A stretch of 64,000 nucleotides of DNA from Leishmania donovani (lineage: Eukaryota > Euglenozoa > Kinetoplastea > Trypanosomatida > Trypanosomatidae): NCBI RefSeq assembly GCF_000227135.1, contig NC_018229.1:27152-91151 (forward strand). The letters run 5' to 3'. The notes below the pieces were generated by a model that had not been told where the DNA came from, ran no database searches, and was given only the letters and a program-made list of their open reading frames with translations. This document shows, piece by piece, positions 50,013 through 61,310 of this stretch. Numbering within the stretch: position 1 is the stretch's first letter; every line of letters starts with the position of its first letter. Made by a program: the position numbers and the translations under genes.

Positions 50013-52565
50013 CCGCGCTATACGGGGTGATGGAGGGGGGGGAGACGGCAGGGTGATACCAGTGTGTATAGGTGCGTAGACGCTTGGCTTTGGTATGCAG
50101 AGGAGACCACCGGTGTCGTCGGTGGTGTGGCGGTGTGTCAGGGTAAGCCGGCGTTGCCTTGCAGGCCGCGCGCGAGCCAAAACGCACGCACACGCACGTC
50201 CGGGGGGCTCGCAGCGATCAGGCACTTCGCCGGTGTGCACCGAGACACCCACAACACAAGAGTCGGCAGCAGGTGAGCACCCGGCGTGCGCACGATTACC
50301 TAAGTGGAAGAACGAACCAAGGGGGAGGGGGAGGGGCTGCAGCAGAAAGAGGCTGAAGAAACACAGCACGCGATTCTGGTGTCACCCGTAACAGTGCATG
50401 CCCTCTGTCGGCGCCACCGCCGGAAACAGGTCGTGTGTGTGTGTGTGTGTGCGCACGTGTGTATGTATGTGTATGTGTGTGTGTATATGTGTGTGTGTGT
50501 CAGGGAAGGATTCACACTGAGCGCAGGCCCAAGAAGGTAAGAGGGGGAGGTGACTGGCCCGGTAGGCACGGCGCCGGCGCACGCGAAGAGAGAGAGAGAC
50601 AAGAGGCGGAGAAAGAGCTGGATGCCGATGTGCAGGGAATGGATACCCAGCAGAGGCCGAAACATAGCAGCATAACAGCAGCTCTCGTCCACGTGCACGT
50701 CGCGGGTGGTGGACCTGCTGCACCCCGAGACACACACACACAGAGGCATCGATGCGAGCGGAGGCGTGTGTCTGGCCGCCTCTGCCTGTCAGTGCGTTTC
50801 GTTCTGCTTTCCTTGCTTGGGTGGGCGCGATGTGCGAGAGAAGTCCTACACGCAGACACATGCACCACATCACGCAGCAGCATCCTTCGCTCGTTAGCGG
50901 GCGTTGCTCCGCCACACAACACGAGGTCCACACGCCGCTCGACTCACACCCCTCCCCACTCCCCGCACCCGACGCCGTCGGCGGAGCACCGCCTCCGCCC
51001 CCAAAACGCTGCCCACACACATCCACCTAGCCGCTCCGCTGGGCGGCCTCACACCCGCTCCCCAATCNNNNNNNNNNNNNNNNNNNNNNNNNNNNNNNNN
51101 NNNNNNNNNNNNNNNNNNNNNNNNNNNNNNNNNNNNNNNNNNNNNNNNNNNNNNNNNNNNNNNNNNGTGCGTTTCGTTCTGCTTTCCTTGCTTGGGTGGG
51201 CGCGATGTGCGAGAGAAGTCCTACACGCAGACACATGCACCACATCACGCAGCAGCATCCTTCGCTCGTTAGCGGGCGTTGCTCCGCCACACAACACGAG
51301 GTCCACACGCCGCTCGACTCACACCCCTCCCCACTCCCCGCACCCGACGCCGTCGGCGGAGCACCGCCTCCGCCCCCAAAACGCTGCCCACACACATCCA
51401 CCTAGCCGCTCCGCTGGGCGGCCTCGCACCCGCTCCCCAACCATGCCGGTCACCACCCCTGGTGCATCCCGCCCCGCCCCATCGCAGGGGCTCAGGCACC
51501 CCGCACGAGTGGGCCGTGCGAGGGCCGCGGGTGTGGGCCGCGCTGGCGCGTTGCCCATCATATGGATGGCGCAAGCGTGCTCACCGCCGGCATCTGCTGC
51601 GATGGATCGCGTTATCCTCGCCACGTCGCAGGCACCGGGCCCCGTCATGACGAGAGGCGGTTCGGCATGGGCGTGGGATAGGAGGGGGTGGGGGAGTGCA
51701 CCGGGCCCTGCGATACCGCGCCCTGAGGCGTATGTGTGTCCTCCGCACCCCCCCCCGGAAACGCCTTCTGTGTTATATGTGCGTGTGTGAGGGGGAGAGG
51801 GGGTGCCACAGCCGCAATGTGCGCAGCAGAGGAAGGGGCACGCGCCAGCAACGGTGCGGGCATGCGGGCACGGCGGGACAATAACGGAGGCCGGATATCG
51901 CGCTCCGCTCGTCGTCGCGCTCGTCTGCTGTTCGCCGCAGCGATGGGGGTGTGGAGGGGGTGGGGAGTGATGGCTTCGGGTGTTCTTGTCTATCGTCCTT
52001 TTCTACACGGAGGTCATACAAGCGCAACTGCACAAGCATGTGCGCGGCACTACAGGCAGCATCTAGTCGTGCCGTCCTTCAGCTTGCTTCCCTCCTGCGC
52101 CACCCGTTCGCCGCCGCGTGCGAAGCACACAGACACACAAGTGTGTGAGCTACATGTGTACAGCTGCGGTGGGCCGGCTGTGGATGCCGGATATGGAGAG
52201 GGCGAAGTCCGCAGCCCGAGCGGTCGCCATCCGAAGCAGGGGCGAGACCCTCCGGCACCAAAGCGGGCCGGCAAGACATTCCGAGAGACGGCGTTCACCA
52301 AGACGGCGCCCCGCTCCGTTGCCATGGCAGTTCTGCCGCTGCTGATCAACGGCTTCACGCGCGAAAATGCTCGTGTCCGGCGTGCAAGGTAGCGGCGCGA
52401 CGTGTTCCGTGGGGCCCTCCCGCGAAGCTCACCGTCCGACAAGCACACGCACACACGCAGGGCTCTTCATGTGCAGTGGTCCCAGCCACCTCGGCCTGGT
52501 GACGTTGGCGTCGTGGCCGCCGTGCAGCTTGTCCCTCGCTCGGTTCGGTTGCGCCTCGCCTCGTC
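50013..52565. other. Intergenic region between galactosyltransferase copies C and B
   Basis: No convincing gene. A minus-strand pyrimidine tract at 50020-50060 ends in an AG at 50018-50019, a possible acceptor only 5 nt before ATG 50012. TG-rich repeats lie at 50432-50505. The segment 50792-51067 recurs at 51167-51442 across a gap. The part at 51.4-52.5 kb is unique, with CA/TG patches. Confidence 0.5.
50792..51442. repeat. 276-bp near-exact duplicate around an N gap
   Basis: Bases 50792-51067 recur at 51167-51442 with about two mismatches near the end; the 99-N gap at 51068-51166 lies between. It is probably an unmerged contig overlap. The mismatches could be allelic or sequencing error. 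Confidence 0.75.
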
Positions 52566-54608
52566 TCACCGACTCGATCTGTAGCCGTTCCAAACAAAGG
52601 TAGAGCTGTCCCTCCAGTACTGGTAGCTGTAGTTGTACACGGCGACGTCGTCACCGGTCGCAACAACATACTCCGGTGCCGCGGATGCCCCATGCGTCCA
52701 CAGCACCGACGGCAGATCGTCCCACCCTGGTACACTGTCAGGAAACGCGTTACGCTGCTCTGCCACCCACTCCGCTGCCGCCTCGATCGCCAGCTCCTCC
52801 CGATCGTCCCCGCGCGCTATCTCCACGGTGGAGGCGCTGTACTCGTTCTGGAAGTAGTAGTGCAAGAAATACGCGTCGGCTGGTCGGCAGCGGTGTGCTA
52901 CGACGGTTGACCACGTCACGGTATTCAGCTTCCCGCGATGCAAGTCGTGGAAGCGGTCGTAGCCTTCCTTCACGTACCAGATCGTCTCATCATCGCACAG
53001 CTCCATCGAGCGATTATATCGATTCCGGAGTGTCACGCCGATCATCACGTCTTCGTGATGCAGACCCGCTTGACGGTACAGCGACCTCCGATCGTTGGAG
53101 TAGTCTGCCACCGCCAGCATGCGCAGATCGGCGTCGGAGCTGCTTTGTGGCGGCTCCAGTATAACCTGTGCGAGGCGGCGGTGCAGCATGAACAGCATGC
53201 CCGCATTGAAGCGAACGCCCAGCATGCGGCGGCCGCTGCCCCAGTAGAAGCACTTCGTTCTATCCACTGGCAGCCGATCGTAGTTGTGCACGACTCTCCT
53301 CGGCGTCGCGGCCTGTGTGGTCGGCGAGCCTCCCGCCCCGGTCATCACCGGATGCCGTGGCGGCGGCGGTGGAAAACGCCCGCGTTTCACCCCGTTGCGC
53401 ACGTACCGCACATCGCTCAGGAACTGCGGCACCTTCACGTAGGCATCGTCATCGCCCTTGATGATGAAANNNNNNNNNNNNNNNNNNNNNNNNNNNNNNN
53501 NNNNNNNNNNNNNNNNNNNNNNNNNNNNNNNNNNNNNNNNNNNNNNNNNNNNNNNNNNNNNNNNNNNNNNNNNNNNNNNNNNNNNNNNNNNNNNNNNNNN
53601 NNNNNNNNNNNNNNNNNNNNNNNNNNNNNNNNNNNNNNNNNNNNNNNNNNNNNNNNNNNNNNNNNNNNNNNNNNNNNNNNNNNNNNNNNNNNNNNNNNNN
53701 NNNNNNNNNNNNNNNNNNNNNNNNNNNNNNNNNNNNNNNNNNNNNNNNNNNNNNNNNNNNNNNNNNNNNNNNNNNNNNNNNNNNNNNNNNNNNNNNNNNN
53801 NNNNNNNNNNNNNNNNNNNNNNNNNNNNNNNNNNNNNNNNNNNNNNNNNNNNNNNNNNNNNNNNNNNNNNNNNNNNNNNNNNNNNNNNNNNNNNNNNNNN
53901 NNNNNNNNNNNNNNNNNNNNNNNNNNNNNNNNNNNNNNNNNNNNNNNNNNNNNNNNNNNNNNNNNNNNNNNNNNNNNNNNNNNNNNNNNNNNNNNNNNNN
54001 NNNNNNNNNNNNNNNNNNNNNNNNNNNNNNNNNNNNNNNNNNNNNNNNNNNNNNNNNNNNNNNNNNNNNNNNNNNNNNNNNNNNNNNNNNNNNNNNNNNN
54101 NNNNNNNNNNNNNNNNNNNNNNNNNNNNNNNNNNNNNNNNNNNNNNNNNNNNNNNNNNNNNNNNNNNNNNNNNNNNNNNNNNNNNNNNNNNNNNNNNNNN
54201 NNNNNNNNNNNNNNNNNNNNNNNNNNNNNNNNNNNNNNNNNNNNNNNNNNNNNNNNNNNNNNNNNNNNNNNNNNNNNNNNNNNNNNNNNNNNNNNNNNNN
54301 NNNNNNNNNNNNNNNNNNNNNNNNCGTCATCGCCAGCAGCATCGGCCCGACGCGGCCCAGCGGTGCAGACGACGTCGCGTACACGGCGTGCTGTGGCTGC
54401 AACTCCACGCCCTCCACAGCGCTGTCGTGCGTCTGTCGGTCGGTGCAGTCTGCGCAGTCCTTCTCCACCACGTGCAGTGTCCACGAGGGCAGAAAGCCCG
54501 CGCCGATGCGCAGCGGGCTGCAGAGCATCGATGCGATGCGGCAAGTTTGCTGAGCGGTAATGTTGAGCCGGCTCACGGCGCCCTCGTGCTGCACCAGCAC
54601 CGACCACG
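52566..54608 (-). pseudogene. Phosphoglycan beta-1,3-galactosyltransferase, copy C, lacking its 5' end
   Basis: The C-terminal 290 codons are intact: KVPQFLSDVRYV after the DDD, a divergent region, then FYWGSGRR, HHEDVMIGVTL, WYVKEGYDRFHDLHRG, TVTWSTVVAHRC and the tail YQYWRDSS..WNGYRSSR, stop TGA at 52566. An 855-N gap (53470-54324) covers the middle; comparison with copy D predicts about 920 bp there, so one gene fits. At the 5' side, identity to copy A stops abruptly at about 54608, 463 bp short of A's start codon. The frame then hits TAA at 54642-54640 with no ATG before it, so tail and membrane anchor are missing. Either this is a true 5' truncation next to retroelement sequence, or a chimeric contig. 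The divergent catalytic part suggests it was once a distinct functional copy. Confidence 0.75.
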
Positions 54609-54639
54609 CAGCACCCGGCGGCCGCTGCAGGTAGCTGAG

Positions 54640-55030
54640 TTACACGTCGAAGCCATCAAGGGGCACGAGCGGCGCGTAGTTCACCGTGGGCACCTTTTAC
54701 ATCGACAATGCCAGCAGAGGTAGCGCGACATTGCGAGGCAGCGTAATGTGATGCCCGGTCGGTGATAAGCGGCCTAGCAAGCGTCGGATGAAGGCCGCGG
54801 CAAGTGACCTGTTCAGGGAAGGCCGCGCTGCGGCGCTGAATTCCCGAGAGGTGGCATTGATGGCGGTAGACGACGACGAGCGGACGTACATGCATTTCGC
54901 GAGGGAGGCTCAGAAAGGGCTGTCGGAGATCGCTGCCCCATTCGTTACGCTATTCGAGGTGGCACCGTCGCTTTCGCCAGCGAAAAGGCAGCCGGGCAGC
55001 AGGCGTCGTTTCACGGACTGTGCCGTGTAG
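54640..55030. other. Unassigned sequence at the break of copy C
   Basis: On the minus strand a frame from 54891 runs through one TAA (54711 region) into VPTVNYAPLVPLDGFDV and a second TAA at 54640-54642, directly abutting copy C. On the plus strand a frame at 54788-55030 encodes 80 mixed-composition residues (for example REVALMAVDDDERTYMHFA). Both look less random than the spacer, but I recognise neither. It may be a degenerate gene or retroelement piece. Confidence 0.3.
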
Positions 55031-55505
55031 CCCCTCGGCATGGATGCGTGCATGTGTGCGTGTGTGTATATGCTTGATGCCAGCGGGTCACGCCGCGACA
55101 CTCGCCGCAGCAATCATATATGCGCGGTGCCTAAGCTGACCGAGTGAACAGTTCTGCGAGGATTCGTAAAGGGAAGAGCGCCGGAGTCACACGCGACGAG
55201 AGAAAAAGAGACGTCTGCGGTGCGTGCCGGGGAGCAAGTAAGTCAACGCGCGACGGCGGAGGCGGTCCGAAAAAAAAAAAAACAACGACGGGGTACAGAG
55301 CAGGCACGGCGAAGAGATGCTCGGCAGCCACCGCTGGTGCATACGCGCATCCGACCAGGCCACAAAAGCAAAACGCATGTGCCGAGATAGCGATCGATAA
55401 AAGGGCACGAGGAAGTCGTGTTGCACCGTACAACGGGTGGAGGAGCAGATCCCGGCGCTGTCTTCCAAACAGATAAGCAAGTGCGGCATCACGGAAATGC
55501 AGAGT

Positions 55506-56402
55506 TCACGTTGCAGGCGGTTCAGCGAGTTTCCTTTGCGTGGTCTTGACTTTCACATATTCTTCTGAAGCGAAACAGGTCAAAAATAAGTATGCGCACA
55601 CCACCTCAGCTCAGCTGACGGCCGTTGAGGTGCAGCGACATCCTGGCCGACCAGGACATGCCGTCCAGCCGTCGAGCCGGGTCGATATGTCGCATAGACT
55701 CGTTCTTCCGCGTCCATTCCTTCGGGCACCTGCGGCGCCACACGCACTTGGATGGACTCCATGTCTTGATCCAACGCGGGACCCGTTCAAGGTGCTGCCC
55801 GAGGGAGGAAGCGATGGTGTCCGTCGTGCAGCTATTAGAGGAGGGCAGACTAGGTGCATGCCGGATGAGCCTCAGGCCAGGGCCCGCTGAGACCCTGCAC
55901 ATCCNNNNNNNNNNNNNNNNNNNNNNNNNNNNNNNNNNNNNNNNNNNNNNNNNNNNNNNNNNNNNNNNNNNNNNNNNNNNNNNNNNNNNNNNNNNNNNNN
56001 NNNTCACGTTGCAGGCGGTTCAGCGAGGTTCCTTTTCGGGGGCTTTACTTTCACATATTCTTCTGAAGCGAAACAGGTCAAAAATAAGTATGCGCACACC
56101 ACCTCAGCTCAGCTGACGGCCGTTGAGGTGCAGCGACATCCTGGCCGACCAGGACATGCCGTCCAGCCGTCGAGCCGGGTCGATATGTCGCATAGACTCG
56201 TTCTTCCGCGTCCATTCCTTCGGGCACCTGCGGCGCCACACGCACTTGGATGGACTCCATGTCTTGATCCAACGCGGGACCCGTTCAAGGTGCTGCCCGA
56301 GGGAGGAAGCGATGGTGTCCGTCGTGCAGCTATTAGAGGAGGGCAGACTAGGTGCATGCCGGATGAGCCTCAGGCCAGGGCCCGCTGAGACCCTGCACAT
56401 CC
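55506..56402. repeat. About 399-bp near-exact duplicate around an N gap
   Basis: 55506-55904 recurs at 56004-56402 with a handful of differences concentrated in the first 50 bases, separated by a 99-N gap. This is probably an unmerged contig overlap within the retroelement region. The mismatches could instead mean a second diverged copy. Confidence 0.7.
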
Positions 56403-57096
56403 TGCCTGTGTGCCACGCTTCTCTCCGAGCAGCTTCAAACCGTCGAATTCCATAATATGATGTGGAGGCTCTCCACAGCGGAGTCTGGAAGACTCGATGG
56501 TATAATTTGGGGGTGTTGCCCTCATGCTTCCGGCACCTGCGTCGCACCCGCCCACCCGGTCGGATGTAGCAGATGCCGCATGTTTTGCACGCGTGCAGTG
56601 TGGGATTGATCCGTACGCATCTCCCCCGCCTCTCTCCGCCCATCACTCTCTTGCCCTGCTCATCTCTGGATGCCTTGCTTGAATGTGATACACCATGCCA
56701 GCTGTGCATGGCAGCGCGTGCGCACAGTGCTTGCGTTTTGCATCCTGGGGCCTGTTCCACGACGTTGTTGTCGGGGGACCCGCTGTCTGCATCTTCCACT
56801 TCCGTCCGTGCCGCCAGAGGGGGGAGGGCATGCCTGGATGGACTGCCCGCATGTGCCGCGACAGGTGGGGCGTTGCTGCGAGTCTGTGGCAATGGGGGGG
56901 GGGGCGCCCGTGCAGCGCGAGTGAGATGCGCGCAGTCAGATCATTGCCCCAGTCGAGGCGCGCTGTCAGCTTCAAGCGATCCGCGAATCCCGCGTAGCAT
57001 ACCGGGCACAGCGCCGGGCCGGCCGCCCTCATGGCACAAGCAGCAGGCGGGGGTGGGTGGGTGCCACAATGCCGGCGGCGTAATAGGCAGCACACC
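56104..57096 (-). pseudogene. Retroelement C-terminal zinc-finger remnant
   Basis: Minus-strand frames carry several C2H2-like relics typical of the 3' end of ingi/L1Tc proteins: LCPVCYAGFADRLKL, LSRHMRAVHPG, MVYHIQARHPE, and CKTCGICYIRPGG followed by RRRCRKHEG. Two frames are needed to read them all, so at least one frameshift is present. These fingers probably bound nucleic acid in the ancestral element. The family is identified by motif style and by position after the RNase H remnant. Confidence 0.55.
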
Positions 57097-57272
57097 NNNN
57101 NNNNNNNNNNNNNNNNNNNNNNNNNNNNNNNNNNNNNNNNNNNNNNNNNNNNNNNNNNNNNNNNNNNNNNNNNNNNNNNNNNNNNNNNNNNNNNNNNNNN
57201 NNNNNNNNNNNNNNNNNNNNNNNNNNNNNNNNNNNNNNNNNNNNNNNNNNNNNNNNNNNNNNNNNNNNNNNN

Positions 57273-57852
57273 GGCGGCGGGCTGATGGCGCCAGCGTATG
57301 TGCCCAGATACGTCGCGGCACGCCATCCCCATCACCGCCGTAGGGCCTGTGAGAGTGCCACGAGGAGGGAGAGCAAGTCCGTAACGGCGGCAATGCTTTA
57401 CTTCCCCCTGCCTTAGTTAATCGATCTGTCTTCGCAGCAGGTCAGGTTTTGGTTCCGGTCGCGGTTTTTTTTTAGGGGGAGCGGATATGCGGCTATCGAC
57501 CTCGCGTCTAAGGACAGTACCCAAGTCCGCGATCCGTGCAGTTGGCGCCGGCCCCTCCTTCACTGCCGATGTCGCAAGCTTGTCAGCTTCGCCCTGCTGC
57601 ACCAGCTCGCAATAGCCAACGACAAGCCGAGGTGAGAGACGCGCGACGACGACGACGACGACGACGGCGGCGGGCTGATGGCGCCAGCGTATGTGCCCAG
57701 ATACGTCGCGGCACGCCATCCCCATCACCGCCGTAGGGCCTGTGAGAGTGCCACGAGGAGGGAGAGCAAGTCCGTAACGGCGGCAATGCTTTACTTCCCC
57801 CTGCCTTAGTTAATCGATCTGTCTTCGCAGCAGGTCAGGTTTTGGTTCCGGT
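57273..57852. repeat. 187-bp direct repeat with (GAC)n between copies
   Basis: 57273-57459 is repeated at 57666-57852 with a 393-bp offset and no gap between. The first copy starts exactly at the end of a 176-N gap. A run of CGA/GAC triplets (57644-57665) precedes the second copy and gives a valine run in the RNase H remnant. Confidence 0.75.
57417..57728 (-). pseudogene. Retroelement RNase H remnant
   Basis: The minus-strand frame contains VGYCELVQQGEADKLA followed by ARIADLGTVLRREVDSRI, which resembles the last part of the ingi/L1Tc RNase H domain (H-C-x-x-x-x-N/G-E-x-A-D-x-x-A). An expanded triplet repeat has inserted seven valines just upstream. The catalytic Asp/Glu of the first half are not seen, so it is a fragment. 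Confidence 0.55.
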
Positions 57853-57905
57853 GCTTCACATCCAGCGCGGCAGCGGCAGGCAAGGGGGGAGGGGGTCGCG
57901 CGGGC

Positions 57906-58548
57906 TCTTGTCGCCGCATCGTTGGCTGTAATTTGCATTTTGCAAGCATCGCGGCCGCTCCTGACGCGCTGTCTGTCGGTGCTGTACCGTCTGTCCACAG
58001 CGGGTGAGAGGGCTCCGCAGCGCCGGCGAGTCGCTGCCTGCATGCGGCCGGCTTTCTCTTCGTTTGGAAGGTGCGCGCCCGCAGCTTGCCAGGGAGTGAT
58101 ATGCTGGCGTGCACGCGGCCGCCGTGGATAGGGAGGTGTGCGTGTGCATGTGGCGCTACGAGGATTGTCGATGCCAGNNNNNNNNNNNNNNNNNNNNNNN
58201 NNNNNNNNNNNNNNNNNNNNNNNNNNNNNNNNNNNNNNNNNNNNNNNNNNNNNNNNNNNNNNNNNNNNNNNNNNNNTCTTGTCGCCGCATCGTTGGCTGT
58301 AATTTGCATTTTGCAAGCATCGCGGCCGCTCCTGACGCGCTGTCTGTCGGTGCTGTACCGTCTGTCCACAGCGGGTGAGAGGGCTCCGCAGCGCCGGCGA
58401 GTCGCTGCCTGCATGCGGCCGGCTTTCTCTTCGTTTGGAAGGTGCGCGCCCGCAGCTTGCCAGGGAGTGATATGCTGGCGTGCACGCGGCCGCCGTGGAT
58501 AGGGAGGTGTGCGTGTGCATGTGGCGCTACGAGGATTGTCGATGCCAG
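57906..58548. repeat. Exact 272-bp duplicate around an N gap
   Basis: 57906-58177 and 58277-58548 are identical, with a 99-N gap (58178-58276) between. It should be counted once; an unmerged contig overlap is the likely cause. Confidence 0.82.
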
Positions 58549-58902
58549 CACACCGGTGTGAGAGCTGCGGAGGTTTTGCGATGACACCGCCGTGCGGTGT
58601 GTGCACCGCATCCTCTTGTCAAGTGCGCTAGGTGGCCTCCTGGCGTGGCTGCGGAGGGATATACAGGCGTGCGCGGCGCAGCGGCGCTATGGGGTCGAGG
58701 GGCAGTGTATCGGCCTCTTCGAGTGGGTGTCCGCTGTGTACGTATTGGGGGTCACCAACGATAACTGCGACGGCTTTGGCGTGAAGGTGCTCAAGGCCCC
58801 TCCAGCAGTTTCCCACCAGCACTATCCGATCACGCGGTGGCACTGTGGCGCGTGGGTTTGATTCAGGCCGTGCCATGTGGGAAGAGCGACGCCTCCGCTC
58901 TT

Positions 58903-58926
58903 ACGGACCGCACGCATGCGGTCCGT
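58903..58926. repeat. 10-bp-stem hairpin in the retroelement region
   Basis: 58903-58912 is the reverse complement of 58917-58926 with a 4-nt loop. A C10 run follows at 58931-58940. Confidence 0.8.
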
Positions 58927-59339
58927 CAGACCCCCCCCCCGAGCTCGGCAGGCCGAGTCATGGGTATTGTGATGACCACGGCAGCATGTGGGTCCATGCG
59001 GCGCGTCGGCTGGAGGAGGTCCGCGCGGAGAAGGTGGGGGGGGGGGGCACTCACCACCATGAAGTGTTCCCGAGGGCGGGTCTTAGTGTGGCTCGCATGA
59101 CATCCACGTCTGCGGAGGGCGTCAGGAGTTCGAGGATATCCGAACCGAAAGCTTTACTTCGTCCGGCTATCTTGCTGTGCTCGGCACTCAGCGAGCTCAC
59201 TGCACTGATCAAGAGAAGAGGATATCGGGCTGACTGTTGCCCGGCTCCGCACGCACACGCTGGTCATCGTCGCTCTCCTCTTGCGGAAGCGAGCTCAGGC
59301 GCGACGATTTCCTCAGAGATCCATGACCCAGCGAGTAGG

Positions 59340-59723
59340 TTACGCGGCCATGCTGAGCTTCCTCGGAGCTAGGATGACGGCGCCGCGGTCTGCCGCGTCC
59401 AGCGCGCGAGCGTAGAGTGTCCCAACGCTGCCCCTAGCTTCGTAGCTGGCTGGCGCTGCCTTACTAGGTGAAGGGTACAGGTCCAGGGAGGCTGCGGTGG
59501 ATCGGTGAGGGCGTAGGCCAGGCTGCGGCGGCTGGAGCTTCGCCTCCAGATGGTCGCGCAGCCTTCGCAAGATCATTCGTTCGAGTGATGGTAAGAGGTT
59601 GCTGGTCAGCGCCACGGAGGCAGTGGAACACGAGACCGCCGTCGGGTATACACGGCTTCGCGAGGGAGCACCATGAGCCCCACGAATCGTTTTCCCGTGT
59701 AGCAGGAGCGTGGCCGATGGCAA
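59340..59723 (-). pseudogene. Reverse transcriptase fragment of an ingi/L1Tc-like element
   Basis: The minus-strand frame reads VALTSNLLPSLERMILRRLRDHL then KLQPPQPGLRPHRSTAASL. This is the RT finger region (RPV.LTS...K..ER....R....L....LQ..QAGFR..RST) of non-LTR elements. After a short spacer, GTLYARALDAADRGAVI looks like a decayed motif A (normally FVDY.RAFD), with the catalytic Asp context eroded. It stops at 59340. No YADD motif is found downstream. Confidence 0.75.
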
Positions 59724-60710
59724 CGCTCTAGTTTCAAGCGTTCCGCAGCGTGCTTCTAGCCTGTGTCGGGAGGGCCTTCGACACTCTCAACGTAAACCTC
59801 GTCGAGGTCTGGGGGAGAGTGGGGCGGCGGTGGGCTTCACCGAGCGCTACGTCGAGCTCAGCTCTGGGGCACGGTTTGGCGGGCGTGGAAGTGGGCCTCG
59901 TGGTGTGACGTGAAGGGTGGCTGCTCGGATGTCGCGCTGACGTCTGTTTGGAGCATCTTCACCAAGGCGCTGGACTTCCCTCTCGCAGGGAAAGGTGGCG
60001 CTCGCCTTGTCCGATGGCTAGTATGTGCGGTGCGCGATGCACAAGGGAGGCGAGGCATGGATAGCCTCGATGGACGCCCATGATCAAGGGGTCAATAGGG
60101 ATGCGCGTATTGCAGGACGGCGCTCCTCCTACAAGCCTGACTCTCTTGTGGCCCTTCGAATGACCTCTCTCAGAGAGAGAAAGAGGGCCAAGCCCGGGAG
60201 ACGCGCGCAGCACACCTTCGCGAGAGGCTGATTCCGCTCGTGCGAGCAATGGCGTCCAGAACGGCCCATCGGCGGTTTTGCCAGTTGGGACATCTTTTTT
60301 TTTTTGGTTGTTGTTGCTTTTTTTTTTGAGATGACCTTGGCGCTGTTACATCGGTTAGGAAACTTATCTTAGCACTGAGTGGAGCGTTGCAGGTTTGCGT
60401 GGGTTTGCGGTGGTTGGGGGGTGTGGCGGCATGGGGGAGGGCGGGGATCCCCCTTCTCCTCACCTTGATGCGTTGTTTTGTTTTGCAGGGGTTGTATGTG
60501 GTGATGGTGCAAGTCAACGCGGCACTCGGAAGCTGGAGCGCCTTCGCTTCTCTGCGTTGCTGTGCTGCATCGGCGCAGTCTTTTTTTTTTTTGCGGATCG
60601 ATTGGGAGATCAGAGCGCAGCGCAGCGTCCAGCTCGCTCACTGAAAAGAGTAGGACGAGGCACCAGATATCGCTGTCGGCACCGAGCTACATGCCTCCTC
60701 GAGGCGGACG
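59724..60710. other. Spacer with retroelement-like traces
   Basis: No gene. T-rich runs at 60295-60330 on the plus strand would be a poly(A) tail on the minus strand and may mark the end of another decayed retroposon. On the plus strand, VGRAFDTLNVNLVEV near 59762-59806 resembles RT motif A, which would mean an opposite-strand element. The evidence is weak. Confidence 0.35.
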
Positions 60711-61300
60711 GTGGACTGCATCGGCGCAGCGCTGACTTTACGCCGTGGTGGTGGTGACCCGATCCAGCATGAGGCAGACGGGCGCCACGGAGACGTCTCC
60801 GTGGCGCCCGTCTGCGCTAGGTCATGGCGAAGTGTATTGATCGCTTGCGTATGTCACGTATTTGTGATGGAGGCCAGTGGTGCGGGGGTGGTCCCCCGCC
60901 TGGGCGGATCGCCCCTTCGTGCCCCCACGCCGAGTAGCGCGAGTCGGCGTAGATTCGAACAACGTGAGGGCTGGGCGCGACGTCGCTTCGCGTCTGATGG
61001 AGGGAGCCTCCCATGTCATGAGGTCCGCTGCCAGTGGTGTATCCGGACGTGGTATGTAAGCGCCTCGTTGGGTCATCGCGGCAAAGCCAGACCGCCACTG
61101 ATGCAGCCTATGTCCTTGGGAACGGGGAGGGAGGGCCTAGACCTGTGCGCATGTTCCTGTTGCGTGAACACGGAGACGCCAGAACCGCCCTCCTCCTCTC
61201 CTACTGCACAACCATGCTGAAAACCAGGGGTCATCAACTGCCTCGGCGGGCCTGTCGCGGTGATGAAACGCCTCCCTTGCCAAATGCAGACTTGTATCGA
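60711..61300 (+). pseudogene. Plus-strand retroelement C-terminal remnant
   Basis: The plus-strand frame has SLPCHEVRCQWCIRTWYVSASLGHRGK, and in another frame CTTMLKTRGHQ followed by a cysteine. These finger-like motifs resemble the C-terminal part of ingi/L1Tc proteins. It leads into the dispersed repeat at 61311-61613, which ends in A12. The remnant lies in opposite orientation to the neighbouring minus-strand relics. Confidence 0.4.
60774..60815. repeat. 42-bp perfect palindrome
   Basis: The 21 bases 60774-60794 are followed without a loop by their exact reverse complement 60795-60815. It lies between the two oppositely oriented retroelement remnants. Confidence 0.92.
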
Positions 61301-61310
61301 GGATTCCTCA

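Larger units (their letters stand above)
55506..59723 (-). mobile_element. Degenerate ingi/L1Tc-like non-LTR retroelement region (DIRE type)
   Basis: Fragments of the canonical ingi/L1Tc order appear on the minus strand in the right sequence from high to low coordinate: reverse transcriptase (59723-59340), RNase H end (57728-57417), then cysteine/histidine-rich C-terminal fingers (57096-56104). Frames are broken by stops and shifts, so it is inactive. Gaps at 55905-56003, 57097-57272 and 58178-58276, each with a repeated flank, blur the structure. Leishmania lack active ingi/L1Tc but keep such relics. The boundaries are approximate. Confidence 0.6.
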
